A stretch of 64,000 nt of DNA from Caulobacteraceae bacterium (GTDB lineage Bacteria; Pseudomonadota; Alphaproteobacteria; Caulobacterales; Caulobacteraceae), in the NCBI GenBank assembly GCA_031291645.1, contig JARLIQ010000053.1, forward strand, positions 1 through 64,000. Reading direction: 5' to 3'. Below the pieces are notes generated by a model. It was not told where the DNA came from. It did no database searches and saw nothing but the letters and a program-made list of their open reading frames with translations. This document shows, one piece after another, positions 1 through 8,552 of the stretch (positions are counted from its first letter, which is position 1; each line of letters opens with the position of its first letter). Position numbers and translations under genes: made by a program.

Positions 1-113
1 CCCACGTGTTACTCACCCGTCCGCCACTAACCCCGAAGGGTTCGTTCGACTTGCATGTTTTAGGCCTGCCGCCAGCGTTCGCTCTGAGCCAGGATCAAAC
101 TCTCAGGTTGAGT
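1..113 (-). rRNA. rrs: 16S ribosomal RNA, 5' end only
   Basis: The reverse complement carries the conserved start of bacterial 16S rRNA, AGAGTTTGATCCTGGCTCAG, at about 85-104, followed by the GCGAACGCTGGCGGCAGGCC and ACACATGCAAGTCGAACG regions typical of alphaproteobacteria. Only about the first 113 nucleotides are inside the window; the rest of the rRNA operon lies to the left. The mature 5' end is placed near 110-113 by similarity and is not exact. Confidence 0.97.
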
Positions 114-314
114 TGACGTTCTGACTTTCGTCTCCATCACCCCGAAGGGTGACGGGCGTTCGTCTGCGTAGTCTATTGACGAGTTCCCATAAATCCACCG
201 GCCGAAGCCGATGGTCATGGTGTCTTCAAGAGACCGCGTGACAGTCAGTGTCGAGGACAGACTTGCTCTGTCCGCAGAACACCGCCGCCTGCGTTTCTCT
301 TTCCAAATCAACGA

Positions 315-325
315 TGTCAAAGACC
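315..325 (-). promoter_or_regulatory. boxA-like antitermination element in the rRNA leader
   Basis: Read on the minus strand the leader contains GGTCTTTGACA, close to the boxA consensus TGCTCTTTAACA used by the Nus antitermination complex on rRNA operons. It lies between the promoter at 379-407 and the 16S start, which is the expected place. The match is by eye only. Confidence 0.5.
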
Positions 326-378
326 TGACCGGCTTGCCGGCCCCACCGTTTAGCGCCCGGTGGCGGCGAGGAGCGGCG

Positions 379-407
379 TATCTAGTTGCCGCCGTTTTCC
401 GTGTCAA
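379..407 (-). promoter_or_regulatory. Strong housekeeping promoter of the rRNA operon
   Basis: On the minus strand a perfect -35 hexamer TTGACA (402-407) is followed after exactly 17 bases by TAGATA (379-384), a good -10. It lies about 270 bases upstream of the 16S start. The region 114-764 otherwise holds the rRNA leader and no convincing gene; the open frames in it lack coding character. Confidence 0.7.
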
Positions 408-546
408 CCGGCTTTCTGAAGAAGTTTTCGGCAGAGCCGATAAGCTAGTTCAGGGCGCAAAACTCGCTCCAGGGCCGCCGAGGGGCTTCCCTCTTCAGTC
501 CGGAAACGAGTCGGTTGGAGCCGGGGAACCTACTGTCGAAGCTTCG

Positions 547-575
547 AAAAAGCAAGAGTTTTTTTGGTCTCTTGC
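547..575 (-). terminator. Hairpin with T-run on the minus strand, upstream of the rRNA promoter
   Basis: Inverted repeat GCAAGAG (552-558) / CTCTTGC (569-575), followed on the minus strand by five T (547-551). This is the form of an intrinsic terminator that would stop minus-strand transcription before the rRNA promoter. No minus-strand gene ends just upstream, so it may insulate the promoter from antisense reading through the Rrf2 gene. The loop itself contains a run of A/T. Confidence 0.4.
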
Positions 576-764
576 GTCTCGACGCCCGGCCGCGGCCTCA
601 GCGAGGGGCGGCTTATATGGGGGTGGTTCCTGGGGCGCAAGCCCTTAGTGACGCGATGCGAAAGATTCCTGCCGAGGCTTCCGTGCGCGCCTTGGCCGCG
701 GGGTGCGGAGTCAGCTTGCGAAGCCCGGCCCAGCGGCCCTATTGAGGTATGACGAGGAACCAGA

Positions 765-1214
765 ATGCTCTCACAAAAGGCTCGATACGCCCTTCGCGCG
801 CTGGTCGAACTGGCGCGGGACCCGGGCCAGGGTCAGCTCACCGCCAGCGAACTGGCCGCCCGGGCGGACGCCCCGCGCAAATTCCTGGAAGCCATCCTGC
901 TCGAGCTCGCGCGGCGCAGCATCGTGGTCAGCCGGCGGGGCAAGTTCGGCGGCTACGTGCTGGCCCGCCCCCCGGAGGCGATCAGCTTCGCCGAAGTGAT
1001 CCGGGTCATAGACGGCCCGCTCGCCCTGGCGCCCTGCGTCAGCCGCACGGCGTTCCGCAAATGCCATGATTGCCCCAGCCTCGAGGGCTGCGCCTTGCGC
1101 GGCGCGCTCCTCATGGCCCGCGACGCGACGGCCGCGGTGCTGGAAGCCTATTCCCTTGCGGACGCGGTCGCGGGCGTGGGCGACGCCCCGGTGATTCTCA
1201 GCGCGAGCGCCTGA
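765..1214 (+). CDS. Rrf2-family transcriptional regulator
   Basis: A 149-residue protein with the Rrf2 N-terminal winged helix (starts MLSQKARYALRAL; recognition and wing region about residues 25-65, with RRGKFGGY typical of the family). Four cysteines (C91, C100, C103, C109) lie in the region where Rrf2 sensors such as IscR or NsrR bind an Fe-S cluster, so iron-sulfur or redox sensing is likely. The cysteine spacing is not that of IscR, and the ligand is unknown. ATG at 765 is chosen for the GAGGAA ribosome binding site just upstream; an upstream ATG at 749 is in another frame. It is a single gene, convergent with the CBS gene. Confidence 0.9.
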   Translation: MLSQKARYALRALVELARDPGQGQLTASELAARADAPRKFLEAILLELARRSIVVSRRGKFGGYVLARPPEAISFAEVIRVIDGPLALAPCVSRTAFRKCHDCPSLEGCALRGALLMARDATAAVLEAYSLADAVAGVGDAPVILSASA

Positions 1215-1226
1215 CCGCGCGCCGGC

Positions 1227-1658
1227 TCAGCCGGCGGTGATGTAGGCCTTCAGGTTTTCCGCTTCCGCTTCGGCCTCGGCGATCTTGCTCTTCACCAGGT
1301 CGCCGATCGAGACGATCCCGACCAGCCGTCCGTCCCTGACCACCGGCAGATGGCGCACGCGGCGATCGGTCATCCGCTCCAGCAGCGACTGCACCGCCTC
1401 GGTGGGCGTGGCGAACACCACGTCCCGGGTCATGCAGGTCGAGATCGGCTGACTGAGCCCCGCGGCGCCCCGTTCGGCCACGACCCGGACGACATCGCGT
1501 TCGGACAGTATTCCGACGATAGCGTCCTCGCGGTCGACGATGACCATCGCGCCAACGCGTCTGGCGTGCAGCAAGGCCGCCGCTGCGGCCACGGTTTCAT
1601 GCGGTGAGGCCGTGAAAACGAGATCGCCTTTCCCTTTGAGAATCTGGGAAACAAGCAT
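1227..1658 (-). CDS. CBS-domain protein
   Basis: A 143-residue protein made almost only of two CBS domains (about residues 8-60 and 75-130), recognisable by VGILSERDVVR and LVGIVSIGDLV. CBS pairs (Bateman modules) bind adenosine nucleotides, and stand-alone versions usually act as energy or stress sensors on an unknown partner. It is soluble, with an acidic helical C-terminus. It lies 99 bases downstream of the rhomboid gene on the same strand and could share its transcript. The ATG at 1658 has a GGAGGAACGG-like ribosome binding site. Confidence 0.9.
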   Translation of the reverse strand: MLVSQILKGKGDLVFTASPHETVAAAAALLHARRVGAMVIVDREDAIVGILSERDVVRVVAERGAAGLSQPISTCMTRDVVFATPTEAVQSLLERMTDRRVRHLPVVRDGRLVGIVSIGDLVKSKIAEAEAEAENLKAYITAG

Positions 1659-1757
1659 CCACCGTTCCTCCTTCGCCTTTATAGTTGGCCTCAGAGTCCC
1701 GCAGATCGGCTTTCAGATCAATTCTCTATGCCGTGATCGCCCGCGCGCGACGCGACG

Positions 1758-2432
1758 TCACCAGTAGCGGTGGATCAGTCGCAGGAGTGGGGCGAACAGG
1801 AAGAGACCGGCCGCATAGCCGAACAGGTGCACCTCCCAGGCCACCATGGCGCCATTGGCGCCGGGCGCCAGTCCAGCCACGCCGAGCGACTGGGCCAGGC
1901 CAAGCAGCAGGTTTATCCCGACCCACGCGCCGGCCATGCTCAACACAGGCTGGCTGAAGAAGGGCGCCAGGCCCGGCCCCCGGGTCATCAAGCGCGAGGT
2001 GGCTGCCATCAGCCCCGCAGCGGCGCCCGAGGCGCCCACCACCACGTTGACGCTCTGGGGATGGATCGCCGCGTAGCCGAGGTTGGCCAGGACGCCGCAG
2101 GTCAGAAAGAAGCCCAGGAAGGCGAGCGCGCCAACGGCGTCCAAGCCTACGCGCCGCGATATCGGCGTGCCGAAGGCCAGGATGAAGGCGGAATTGACCA
2201 ATACGTGCGGCCAGCCCCCGTGCAGGAATACCGAGACGAACAGCGGCGCGATCCGGCCATGGGTCAGCGAAGCCGGCGAAAAGCCGAGCGCGTAGTTCAC
2301 CGCCTCCGCCCCGATGTAGCTCTGCATGCCGTAGGCCGCCAAGATCACGACCAGTAACGCCAGCACCGGCCAGGGCGCCCGGAAGAAGGGCTCGCGTTCA
2401 GGCTCCAATCTCGGACTCCCATTTCGACGCAC
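1758..2432 (-). CDS. Rhomboid-family intramembrane serine protease
   Basis: A 224-residue membrane protein with about six transmembrane segments. The rhomboid signature is visible: HGGWPHVLVN (71-80), the catalytic serine in GASG (S135), and the catalytic histidine in WEVHLFGY (H201), which form the Ser-His dyad. It would cleave transmembrane substrates in the inner membrane; the substrate is unknown. The start codon is GTG at 2432, because the next in-frame ATG lies inside the first membrane segment. Confidence 0.9.
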   Translation of the reverse strand: MRRNGSPRLEPEREPFFRAPWPVLALLVVILAAYGMQSYIGAEAVNYALGFSPASLTHGRIAPLFVSVFLHGGWPHVLVNSAFILAFGTPISRRVGLDAVGALAFLGFFLTCGVLANLGYAAIHPQSVNVVVGASGAAAGLMAATSRLMTRGPGLAPFFSQPVLSMAGAWVGINLLLGLAQSLGVAGLAPGANGAMVAWEVHLFGYAAGLFLFAPLLRLIHRYW

Positions 2433-2572
2433 GGACGCCGCCCGCGCCAGAACGCGTGTTAGCGCCTTGCGTCGATTTGGCCAGAAGTCGTTTCAAAAAG
2501 AACTCCTAGCGGGGCGCTCTTAACCAAATCGCGAGGCTTGCCGCTTTAGTTTTGCGGGACGTTCAGCGTTGG

Positions 2573-2598
2573 CACGACCGTTGCTTGCACCGGTCGTG
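2573..2598. promoter_or_regulatory. Inverted repeat in the hfaA leader
   Basis: A perfect 8-base dyad, CACGACCG (2573-2580) and CGGTCGTG (2591-2598) with a 10-base loop, ends 25 bases before the hfaA start. It could be an operator or a leader hairpin. The region 2433-2623 should also hold the hfa promoter, but I see no unambiguous -35/-10 there. A single CtrA-like half site (TTAACC, 2520-2525) is present, which is weak evidence. Confidence 0.35.
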
Positions 2599-2623
2599 TC
2601 TTTGGCTTGGGGAGACAGTTCGG

Positions 2624-3055
2624 ATGGTTCGCAAGACTTTCATGCGCGCAGGCGCCGTCGCGGCGGCCGGCTTCGTCGCCCTGGCCGTGGGCGCAGCCGC
2701 CGACGCCCAGACCATGTCCACCAATTCCGCCTCGTTCAACGCCGGTTACGGTCGCACGTCCGGCCAGGAGAACCAACCGGTCAACGTCGACCTGACCGAC
2801 GCCAACGGCAATCTGGTCGTGATCAACGGCCTGTTCCAGGCCAACTCCTCCAGCATGTTCGCCGGCGCCTCGGCCCGGCTCAGCGGCGCGGCCGACAGCT
2901 TCAGCGGCGCCGGCAGCGTCGGCGGATCCGCCTCGGCGATCGGCAACAACCTCAACGTCGTCGTCGAAGGTTCAGACAACACAGTGATCGTGCAGTCCCA
3001 ACAGACCAACACCGGGAACGTCAGCGCGAGCACCACCACCAATGGAAAGCCCTAA
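2624..3055 (+). CDS. hfaA: Holdfast anchor protein HfaA (curlin-like)
   Basis: A 143-residue secreted protein: a signal peptide of about 29 residues (ends AAADAQ), then a Gly/Ser/Asn/Gln-rich region with repeats such as SAIGNNLNVVVEGSDN and VIVQSQQTNTG, as in curlin-type amyloid subunits. In Caulobacter HfaA, with HfaB and HfaD, anchors the polar polysaccharide holdfast to the cell envelope. Identification rests on these features and on the following CsgG-like gene and second repeat protein, which reproduce the hfaABD order. ATG 2624 follows a GGGGAGA ribosome binding site; the frame extends upstream to 2552, but that part has no signal sequence character. Confidence 0.85.
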   Translation: MVRKTFMRAGAVAAAGFVALAVGAAADAQTMSTNSASFNAGYGRTSGQENQPVNVDLTDANGNLVVINGLFQANSSSMFAGASARLSGAADSFSGAGSVGGSASAIGNNLNVVVEGSDNTVIVQSQQTNTGNVSASTTTNGKP

Positions 3056-3059
3056 ACCC

Positions 3060-4100
3060 ATGGTCGCTCCATCTCTCAGCCTCTCCCTGCTCGCGCGGGT
3101 CAAAATCCCGGCGACGGTCTCGGCCTGCGCGGTGGCGCTGTCGGCCTGCGTCTCGCCGGTCGCCGGCCCTAACGGCAACTACGCCCGTCCGATCGGCGAC
3201 GCGCCGGTCACGGCCAACCCGACGCCGTATTCGACAGCGCTGGTCTGCCTCAGCGACTACGCCAGGGCCAATCACATCACCTCGCCGCGGATCGCCGTGG
3301 GCCGGATCTCGGACTACACCGGCAAGGAAGAATCGGACGGCTCGGGCCGCAAGCTGACCCAGGGCGCCTCGCTGATGGCGATGTCCGCCCTGGCCAAGTC
3401 CGGCGCGAACCTGGTCGAGCGCTACGACACCAGCGTCTCCGAGCTCGAGCTGAAGTACGCCAACAACAAGCTGATCAGCGACGCCGCCTCACCCGCGCCG
3501 GGCGCGCCCGCCGACTATCGCAAGATCGTCTCCGGCCAGGTGCCCGGCTCCGACTACTATCTGGTCGGCGGCATCACCGAGCTGAACTTCAACATCCGCT
3601 CGTCGGGCCTCGACGCGGCGGGCGCCGATTCCAAGGCCACGGGCCTGAAGGTCGAGGCGACCGGCCAGCTCTACGTGATGAACGTCGGCCTGGACCTGCG
3701 CCTGGTGGACACCCGCACTCTGCAGGTGGTCGACGTGATCTCCTATCAGAAGCAGATCATCGGCCGGCAGGTCGGCGTCGGCGCCTTCGACTTCTTCAAC
3801 GGCAACGTCTTCCAGGTCTCCGCCGGCGAAGGCGGGCTGGAGCCGATCCAACTCGGCGTCCGCGCCGTGGTCGAGCGCGCGGTGCTCGAGATGATGGCCA
3901 ACCTCTATGGCGCGCCGGGCCCGCAGGTCTGCCTGCACGACGGCGACCCGATCGGCGGGCGCACCACCGGCGTGACCGGCGGCTTCGTCCCCGCCTACAA
4001 CAACCTGGACAAGAACAATGCGCAGACCCGCCAAGATCCTGCTCGCTGGAGCGTTTCTGACGATTCCCATGCTGCCGCCGTTCAGCGGAGCCGCTACTAG
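3060..4100 (+). CDS. hfaB: Holdfast anchor lipoprotein HfaB (CsgG-like secretion pore)
   Basis: A CsgG/HfaB-type outer-membrane lipoprotein of 346 residues. The lipobox LSAC puts the lipidated cysteine at residue 30. The CsgG core is seen in RIAVGRISDYTG, the KLTQGASLMAMSALAK stretch and the DLRLVDTRTLQVVDVISYQKQI strand pair. CsgG forms the pore that exports curlin; HfaB is thought to export or stabilise HfaA and HfaD. The gene starts 4 bases after the hfaA stop. An alternative ATG at 3042 would overlap hfaA but has no ribosome binding site, whereas 3060 has GGAAAG at a suitable distance. The 3' end overlaps hfaD by 83 bases. Confidence 0.88.
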   Translation: MVAPSLSLSLLARVKIPATVSACAVALSACVSPVAGPNGNYARPIGDAPVTANPTPYSTALVCLSDYARANHITSPRIAVGRISDYTGKEESDGSGRKLTQGASLMAMSALAKSGANLVERYDTSVSELELKYANNKLISDAASPAPGAPADYRKIVSGQVPGSDYYLVGGITELNFNIRSSGLDAAGADSKATGLKVEATGQLYVMNVGLDLRLVDTRTLQVVDVISYQKQIIGRQVGVGAFDFFNGNVFQVSAGEGGLEPIQLGVRAVVERAVLEMMANLYGAPGPQVCLHDGDPIGGRTTGVTGGFVPAYNNLDKNNAQTRQDPARWSVSDDSHAAAVQRSRY

Positions 4101-5310
4101 CCAGAGCACGATCTCGCACGTCCAGATCGACAGCGGCGACGTCTTCGCCACCCAGACTCTGAACGTCGACGACACCGCCGGCCCGACCAGCGCCGTCGGC
4201 ACGGCGACCGGCAATGGTGTGACCGCGGCGGTTGTAACCGGCTCGCTGAACGTCCAGCTCGGCCAGACCATGAGCGGCGCGACGCGGGCCCAGACGACGC
4301 TGAACGTCGGGACCTACGCCGGCGGGCTGACCACCATGGTCACCGCCGCAACCGCCAACACGGCCGAAGTCGACAGCCTGGGCGGGGGCGGCCTGACCGG
4401 CGCCGTCACCCAGGTCGCCAATGGCGCCTCGGTGTCGGCCGAGAACGACTTCACCGCCTCGGCGGCCCTGCCAACCGATCCGACGGTGGGGGTCGCCAAC
4501 GTCACCGCCAGCGCGCAGGCGATCGCCAACTCCGTCAGCATCGGTGTGATCGGCGGCTCGACCAACATGAGCGTCAGCCAGTCCAGCACGACCTCGGTCG
4601 ACGGCGAGAGCGGCAGCGCGCCCCCGGTCGGCGGAGCGACCGTGCAACATACGTCCGGTACGGCGTCGTTCAGCTCCATCGCGGTCAACAACAACGTCAC
4701 CGCGACCGGAACCAGCGGCGCCAACCAGACCCTGAACGTGACCCAGACGGCCACGGGCGACCACACCATCGCGGGCCAGTTCCTCAACGTCGGCAGCGGC
4801 CAGACCGTCCAGGGCGAGGCCGCGGCCAGCGCCAACAACATCTCGGCCAGCAATGAGAGCGGCGACCTGAACGTCACCAGCAACCAGAGCAACGCGACCT
4901 ACACCCAGGCCGACTCGGTCGTCACCGCCTATGAGTTCGGCTCGGCCCAGTCGACGGCGTCCGGCGTGGGCAATTCGCTGATGGCGGCCAACTACGGCCC
5001 CAGCACCGAGTTGTCGAGCAACCAGAGCAACAATGCCGAAGTCGACTCCAGCGCGAGCTTCACGGGCGGCAACACCAATGGCGGCAGCTACGACGCGGCC
5101 ACCTCGGCGACCGCCGTCGGCAACGCGGTGACGGCCTTCTCGTGCTCTGACTGCGGCGGCGTGATCAACGTGGGCAGCACCCAGACCAACACCAACACCA
5201 TCAGCGCCACGGCGACGACCGAGCTCACCGGTTCGACCCGATCGATCAGCAGCACCGCGACCGCCGTCGGCAACAACGCGACCTTCTACGTCAGCCAGCC
5301 TACGCGCTGA
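4018..5310 (+). CDS. hfaD: Holdfast anchor protein HfaD (repeat-rich surface adhesin)
   Basis: A 430-residue secreted protein. The signal peptide covers about residues 1-26, then the whole chain is Ser/Thr/Asn/Ala/Gly-rich and recurrently built of short units such as NQTLNVTQTA, SNQSNATYTQA and TATAVGNN, suggesting a beta-solenoid or amyloid-like fold. Such proteins are secreted and surface-displayed; in Caulobacter HfaD is a holdfast anchor component. One CSDC pair sits near the C-terminus. The start at 4018 is needed to keep the signal peptide, so the gene overlaps the end of hfaB by 83 bases in another frame, which implies tight translational coupling. Confidence 0.85.
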   Translation: MRRPAKILLAGAFLTIPMLPPFSGAATSQSTISHVQIDSGDVFATQTLNVDDTAGPTSAVGTATGNGVTAAVVTGSLNVQLGQTMSGATRAQTTLNVGTYAGGLTTMVTAATANTAEVDSLGGGGLTGAVTQVANGASVSAENDFTASAALPTDPTVGVANVTASAQAIANSVSIGVIGGSTNMSVSQSSTTSVDGESGSAPPVGGATVQHTSGTASFSSIAVNNNVTATGTSGANQTLNVTQTATGDHTIAGQFLNVGSGQTVQGEAAASANNISASNESGDLNVTSNQSNATYTQADSVVTAYEFGSAQSTASGVGNSLMAANYGPSTELSSNQSNNAEVDSSASFTGGNTNGGSYDAATSATAVGNAVTAFSCSDCGGVINVGSTQTNTNTISATATTELTGSTRSISSTATAVGNNATFYVSQPTR

Positions 5311-5413
5311 CGCGGCCAGGCGGCCATTTTCCAGTTCGACGCTTTTGCGCCTTGCCGCCGCCACGAGCGGCGGCGATGGTCGCCGTCATTTTGATCACCG
5401 CCAAGGTCCCCTG

Positions 5414-8400
5414 ATGATCCGCACCCAGCGTCTCGCCCTTCTGGCGAGTTGCAGCCTGGCGCTTGCCGCCTGCACCACCGTGCGGCATCTGACGCCCCAC
5501 TTCGGCGGCCACCAGGCGCCGCCGCCCTCCGGCGAGCAGGCCGTCTCGCCGCCGCCGGCGCCCCCCGCGGCCAAGCCCGCCCGCAAGTCCCGCCACAAAC
5601 AGAAGCCGGCTCCGGCCTCCACGGCGGCCGCCGTCGTCCCCCTCTCCGCCCCTGCGGCCAAGCCCCCGCCGGCGAACGTCTGGCCACAGACCTACGCCGA
5701 CCTGCCACCCGATCCGGCGATGCGATTCGGCGTCCTGCCCAACGGCATGCGCTATGTGGTGATGAAGAACGCAACCCCGGGCGGCCAGGCCTCGCTGCGG
5801 CTGAGGATCAACGCCGGCTCGCTGAACGAGACCGACAGCCAGCAGGGGCTGGCGCACCTTCTTGAACACATGGCCTTCAACGGCTCGACCCACGTGCCGC
5901 GCGGCGAGATGGTCAACATCCTCGAACGCCACGGCCTGGCGTTCGGGGCCGACACCAACGCCTCCACATCCTGGGACGAGACGGTCTACAAGCTCGACCT
6001 GCCCAAGGCCGACGACGACACCGTCGACTCCAGCATGATGCTGCTGCGCGAGGTGGCCGGCGAGTTGAAGCTGGACCAGGACGCCCTTGATCAGGAGAAG
6101 GGCGTGGTGCTGTCCGAGGAACGGCTGCGCGACACGCCCGGCTATCGGGTGCTGAAGACCAGCCTCGGCTATTCGCTGCAGGGCCAACTCGCCGCCGACC
6201 GCTTCCCGATCGGCCAGGTGGACGTGGTGCGGAACGCCACCCACGACCAGCTCGAAGCCTTCTACAGGGCCTACTACCGGCCGGAGCGCGCCGTGCTGGT
6301 TGCGGTCGGCGACTTCGACCCCGACGCCATGGAAGCCAAGATCAAGGCCCGGTTCGGCGACTGGACCGACGCCGCGCCGCCCGGCCCCGATCCCGACCTC
6401 GGAACCCCGCTCCAGCGCGGCGCCCAGGCGCGGTTGAACGTCCAGCCGGGCGCATCGGAGCTGTTGCAGATCGGCTGGGTCACTCCGCCCGACCTTTCCC
6501 CCGACAGCGTGGCCAAACGCCGGCGCGAGGTGATCGAGACCCTGGGCCTGGCCGTGCTTAACCGCCGACTGGAAAAGCTGGTGCGGGCCGACGACCCGCC
6601 CTTCATCAGCGCGGTCGCGTACCGCTCCGACGAGTTCCATTCCGCGCGCCTGACCATGGTCCAGGCCACGCCCCAGCCCGGCCAATGGACGAAGGCGCTG
6701 AACGCCACCGACCAGGCCGTCCGCCAACTCCTGACCTATGGCGTCAGCCAGGCCGAACTCGACGAGGAGATCGACTCCTATCGCGCCAACCTGAAGGCCT
6801 CGGCCGACGGCGCGGCCACCCGCACGACCCCGGCGATCGCCGAGGACATCGTCGGCACGCTCGACACGCCGGAGGTGGAGACCAGTCCCGCCGAGGACCT
6901 CGCCCTGTTCGACGCGACGGTGAAGGGGCTGACGGCGGCCGAGGCGAACGCCACCGTGACGGCGGCGTTCCGCGGCTCCGGCCCGCTGGTGCTTTTGTCG
7001 ACTCAATCGCCGATCGACGGCGGCGAGGCGGCGCTGACTCAGGCCTTCCAGAGCGCCGAAGCCGCGCCGGTCCAGCCGGCGTCGGCCCAGGCGGCGCTGA
7101 ACTGGCCCTATGAGGACTTCGGCGCGGCCGGCAAGGTCGCTGAGCGGCGCGACATCGCCGACCTGGACACGGTTTTCGTCCGCTTCGAGAACGGCGTGCG
7201 CCTCACGGTCAAGCCGACCAAGTTCCGCGACGACCAGATTCTGGTGCAGGTCCGGGTGGGCGACGGCCAGCTGAGCATGCCGGGGAATCGCCCCACGGCC
7301 GCGTGGGCCGCCTCCAGCGCCTTCCCCGAATCGGGCCTCGACCAGCTCACCGCCCAGGACATCGACCAGGTCCTGCGCTCGAGGATCGTCGGCCGCGCTT
7401 TTTCGGTCGGTGAAGACGCCTTCGCCCTTTCGGGAAGCACGCGCGGCGACGACCTCGACACCCAGATGCAGCTGCTGGCGGCCTACGTCACCCATCCCGG
7501 CTGGCGCACGGCGGCCTTCGAGCGGATGCAGAAGGCCGCGCCGACCATCCTGGACCAGCTCTCCGCCACGCCGGCCGGCGTGCTGAATCGGGACCTGGGC
7601 CAACTGTTGCACGCCGGCGATCGCCGCTGGGGCATTCCCTCACGCGCGGAAATCGCCGCCGAAACCCCCGGCGACCTGAAAACGCTGGTCGGACCGGCGC
7701 TGGAGAGCGGGCAGATCGAGGTCGTGGTGGTCGGCGACACCACCGTCGAAAAGGCGATCGAATCGGTGGCCGCCACCTTCGGCGCCCTGCCCCCGCGGCC
7801 CGCGGCCCCGGCGCCCGACCTGACGCCCAGCGTCCGTTTCCCGGCGGGTTCGCCGACTCCGATCGTACTGACCCACGGCGGCCGCGCCGACCAGGCGATC
7901 GGCCTGATGGCCTGGCCGACAGGCGACTTCCTGTCGGACACCCAGACCGCCCGGGTCCTGACCCTGCTCAGCGACGTGCTGCAGTTGCGGCTGACCGACC
8001 AGATCCGCAAGGCGGAAGGGCTGACCTATTCGCCTTCAGCCAGCTTCTCGCCGTCGCAGGCCTTCGCCGGATACGGCTATCTGTCGGCGCGGGTCGAAAT
8101 TCCGCCGGCGCGGCTGGACGGTTTCTTCAAGGACGTCGATGCGATCGTCGCCGATCTGAAGGCCCACGACATCAGCGCGGACGAACTGGACCGGGCCAAG
8201 ACCCCCGCCGTCGATTCGCTGGAGCGCCGGCGCCAGACCAACGAGTACTGGCTGATGGCCTTGTCCGACGGCCAGGCCGACCCGCGCCGGCTGGCCGCCA
8301 TCCGCACGTCCGAGGCCCAGCTCCAACGCGTCACCGCCGACGACATCCGGCGCGCCGCCCAGACCTATCTCGACAGCGCTAAGGCCTGGAAGCTGGAGGT

Positions 8401-8431
8401 CGTGCCGCGCGCGGCCGCCCCGGCGAAATAG
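5414..8431 (+). CDS. M16-family zinc metallopeptidase, lipoprotein (PqqL-like)
   Basis: A 1005-residue protein with a lipoprotein signal (MIRTQRLALLASCSLALAAC, lipidated C20), a Pro/Ala/Lys-rich linker to about residue 90, and a full-length two-half M16 peptidase. The inverted zinc motif HxxEH is at H148-LLE-H152 (AHLLEHMAFNG), and the inactive second half runs from about residue 560 to 1000. The length and layout match periplasmic M16B enzymes such as PqqL. It probably sits on the periplasmic side of the envelope and degrades peptides; substrate unknown. The ATG at 5414 has AAGG upstream; a longer frame to 5345 would bury the signal peptide. It follows hfaD by 103 bases, and an operon link is not shown. 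Confidence 0.88.
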   Translation: MIRTQRLALLASCSLALAACTTVRHLTPHFGGHQAPPPSGEQAVSPPPAPPAAKPARKSRHKQKPAPASTAAAVVPLSAPAAKPPPANVWPQTYADLPPDPAMRFGVLPNGMRYVVMKNATPGGQASLRLRINAGSLNETDSQQGLAHLLEHMAFNGSTHVPRGEMVNILERHGLAFGADTNASTSWDETVYKLDLPKADDDTVDSSMMLLREVAGELKLDQDALDQEKGVVLSEERLRDTPGYRVLKTSLGYSLQGQLAADRFPIGQVDVVRNATHDQLEAFYRAYYRPERAVLVAVGDFDPDAMEAKIKARFGDWTDAAPPGPDPDLGTPLQRGAQARLNVQPGASELLQIGWVTPPDLSPDSVAKRRREVIETLGLAVLNRRLEKLVRADDPPFISAVAYRSDEFHSARLTMVQATPQPGQWTKALNATDQAVRQLLTYGVSQAELDEEIDSYRANLKASADGAATRTTPAIAEDIVGTLDTPEVETSPAEDLALFDATVKGLTAAEANATVTAAFRGSGPLVLLSTQSPIDGGEAALTQAFQSAEAAPVQPASAQAALNWPYEDFGAAGKVAERRDIADLDTVFVRFENGVRLTVKPTKFRDDQILVQVRVGDGQLSMPGNRPTAAWAASSAFPESGLDQLTAQDIDQVLRSRIVGRAFSVGEDAFALSGSTRGDDLDTQMQLLAAYVTHPGWRTAAFERMQKAAPTILDQLSATPAGVLNRDLGQLLHAGDRRWGIPSRAEIAAETPGDLKTLVGPALESGQIEVVVVGDTTVEKAIESVAATFGALPPRPAAPAPDLTPSVRFPAGSPTPIVLTHGGRADQAIGLMAWPTGDFLSDTQTARVLTLLSDVLQLRLTDQIRKAEGLTYSPSASFSPSQAFAGYGYLSARVEIPPARLDGFFKDVDAIVADLKAHDISADELDRAKTPAVDSLERRRQTNEYWLMALSDGQADPRRLAAIRTSEAQLQRVTADDIRRAAQTYLDSAKAWKLEVVPRAAAPAK

Positions 8432-8444
8432 CCTCGTCAAATGC

Positions 8445-8474
8445 AAAAAGGCCCCGGCGCAAAACGCCGGGGCC
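8445..8474 (-). terminator. Intrinsic terminator for the minus-strand gene at 8553-9392
   Basis: A perfect 10-base stem GGCCCCGGCG (8450-8459) / CGCCGGGGCC (8465-8474) with a 5-base loop. Read on the minus strand the stem is followed by TTTTT (8445-8449), the classic intrinsic terminator form. It lies 78 bases past the stop of the upstream minus-strand gene and 13 bases past the end of the convergent M16 gene, so it may also block read-through into that gene. Confidence 0.75.
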
Positions 8475-8552
8475 GAGGTCTTGGAGGTCATCGTCCAAGC
8501 AGGTGACGATGGCCTATGATTTCAGTTCAGGACAAGAGCACCTTGCCCTGGA

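Noticed and set aside
211-752. Short plus-strand open frames upstream of the Rrf2 gene
   Set aside because: They cover the rRNA leader and promoter on the other strand and show no coding character.
5300-7612. Long minus-strand open frame of about 770 codons opposite the M16 protease gene
   Set aside because: It is the antisense of a high-GC gene: His/Gly/Arg-rich composition, no motifs, no ribosome binding site. The plus strand has a complete M16 peptidase.
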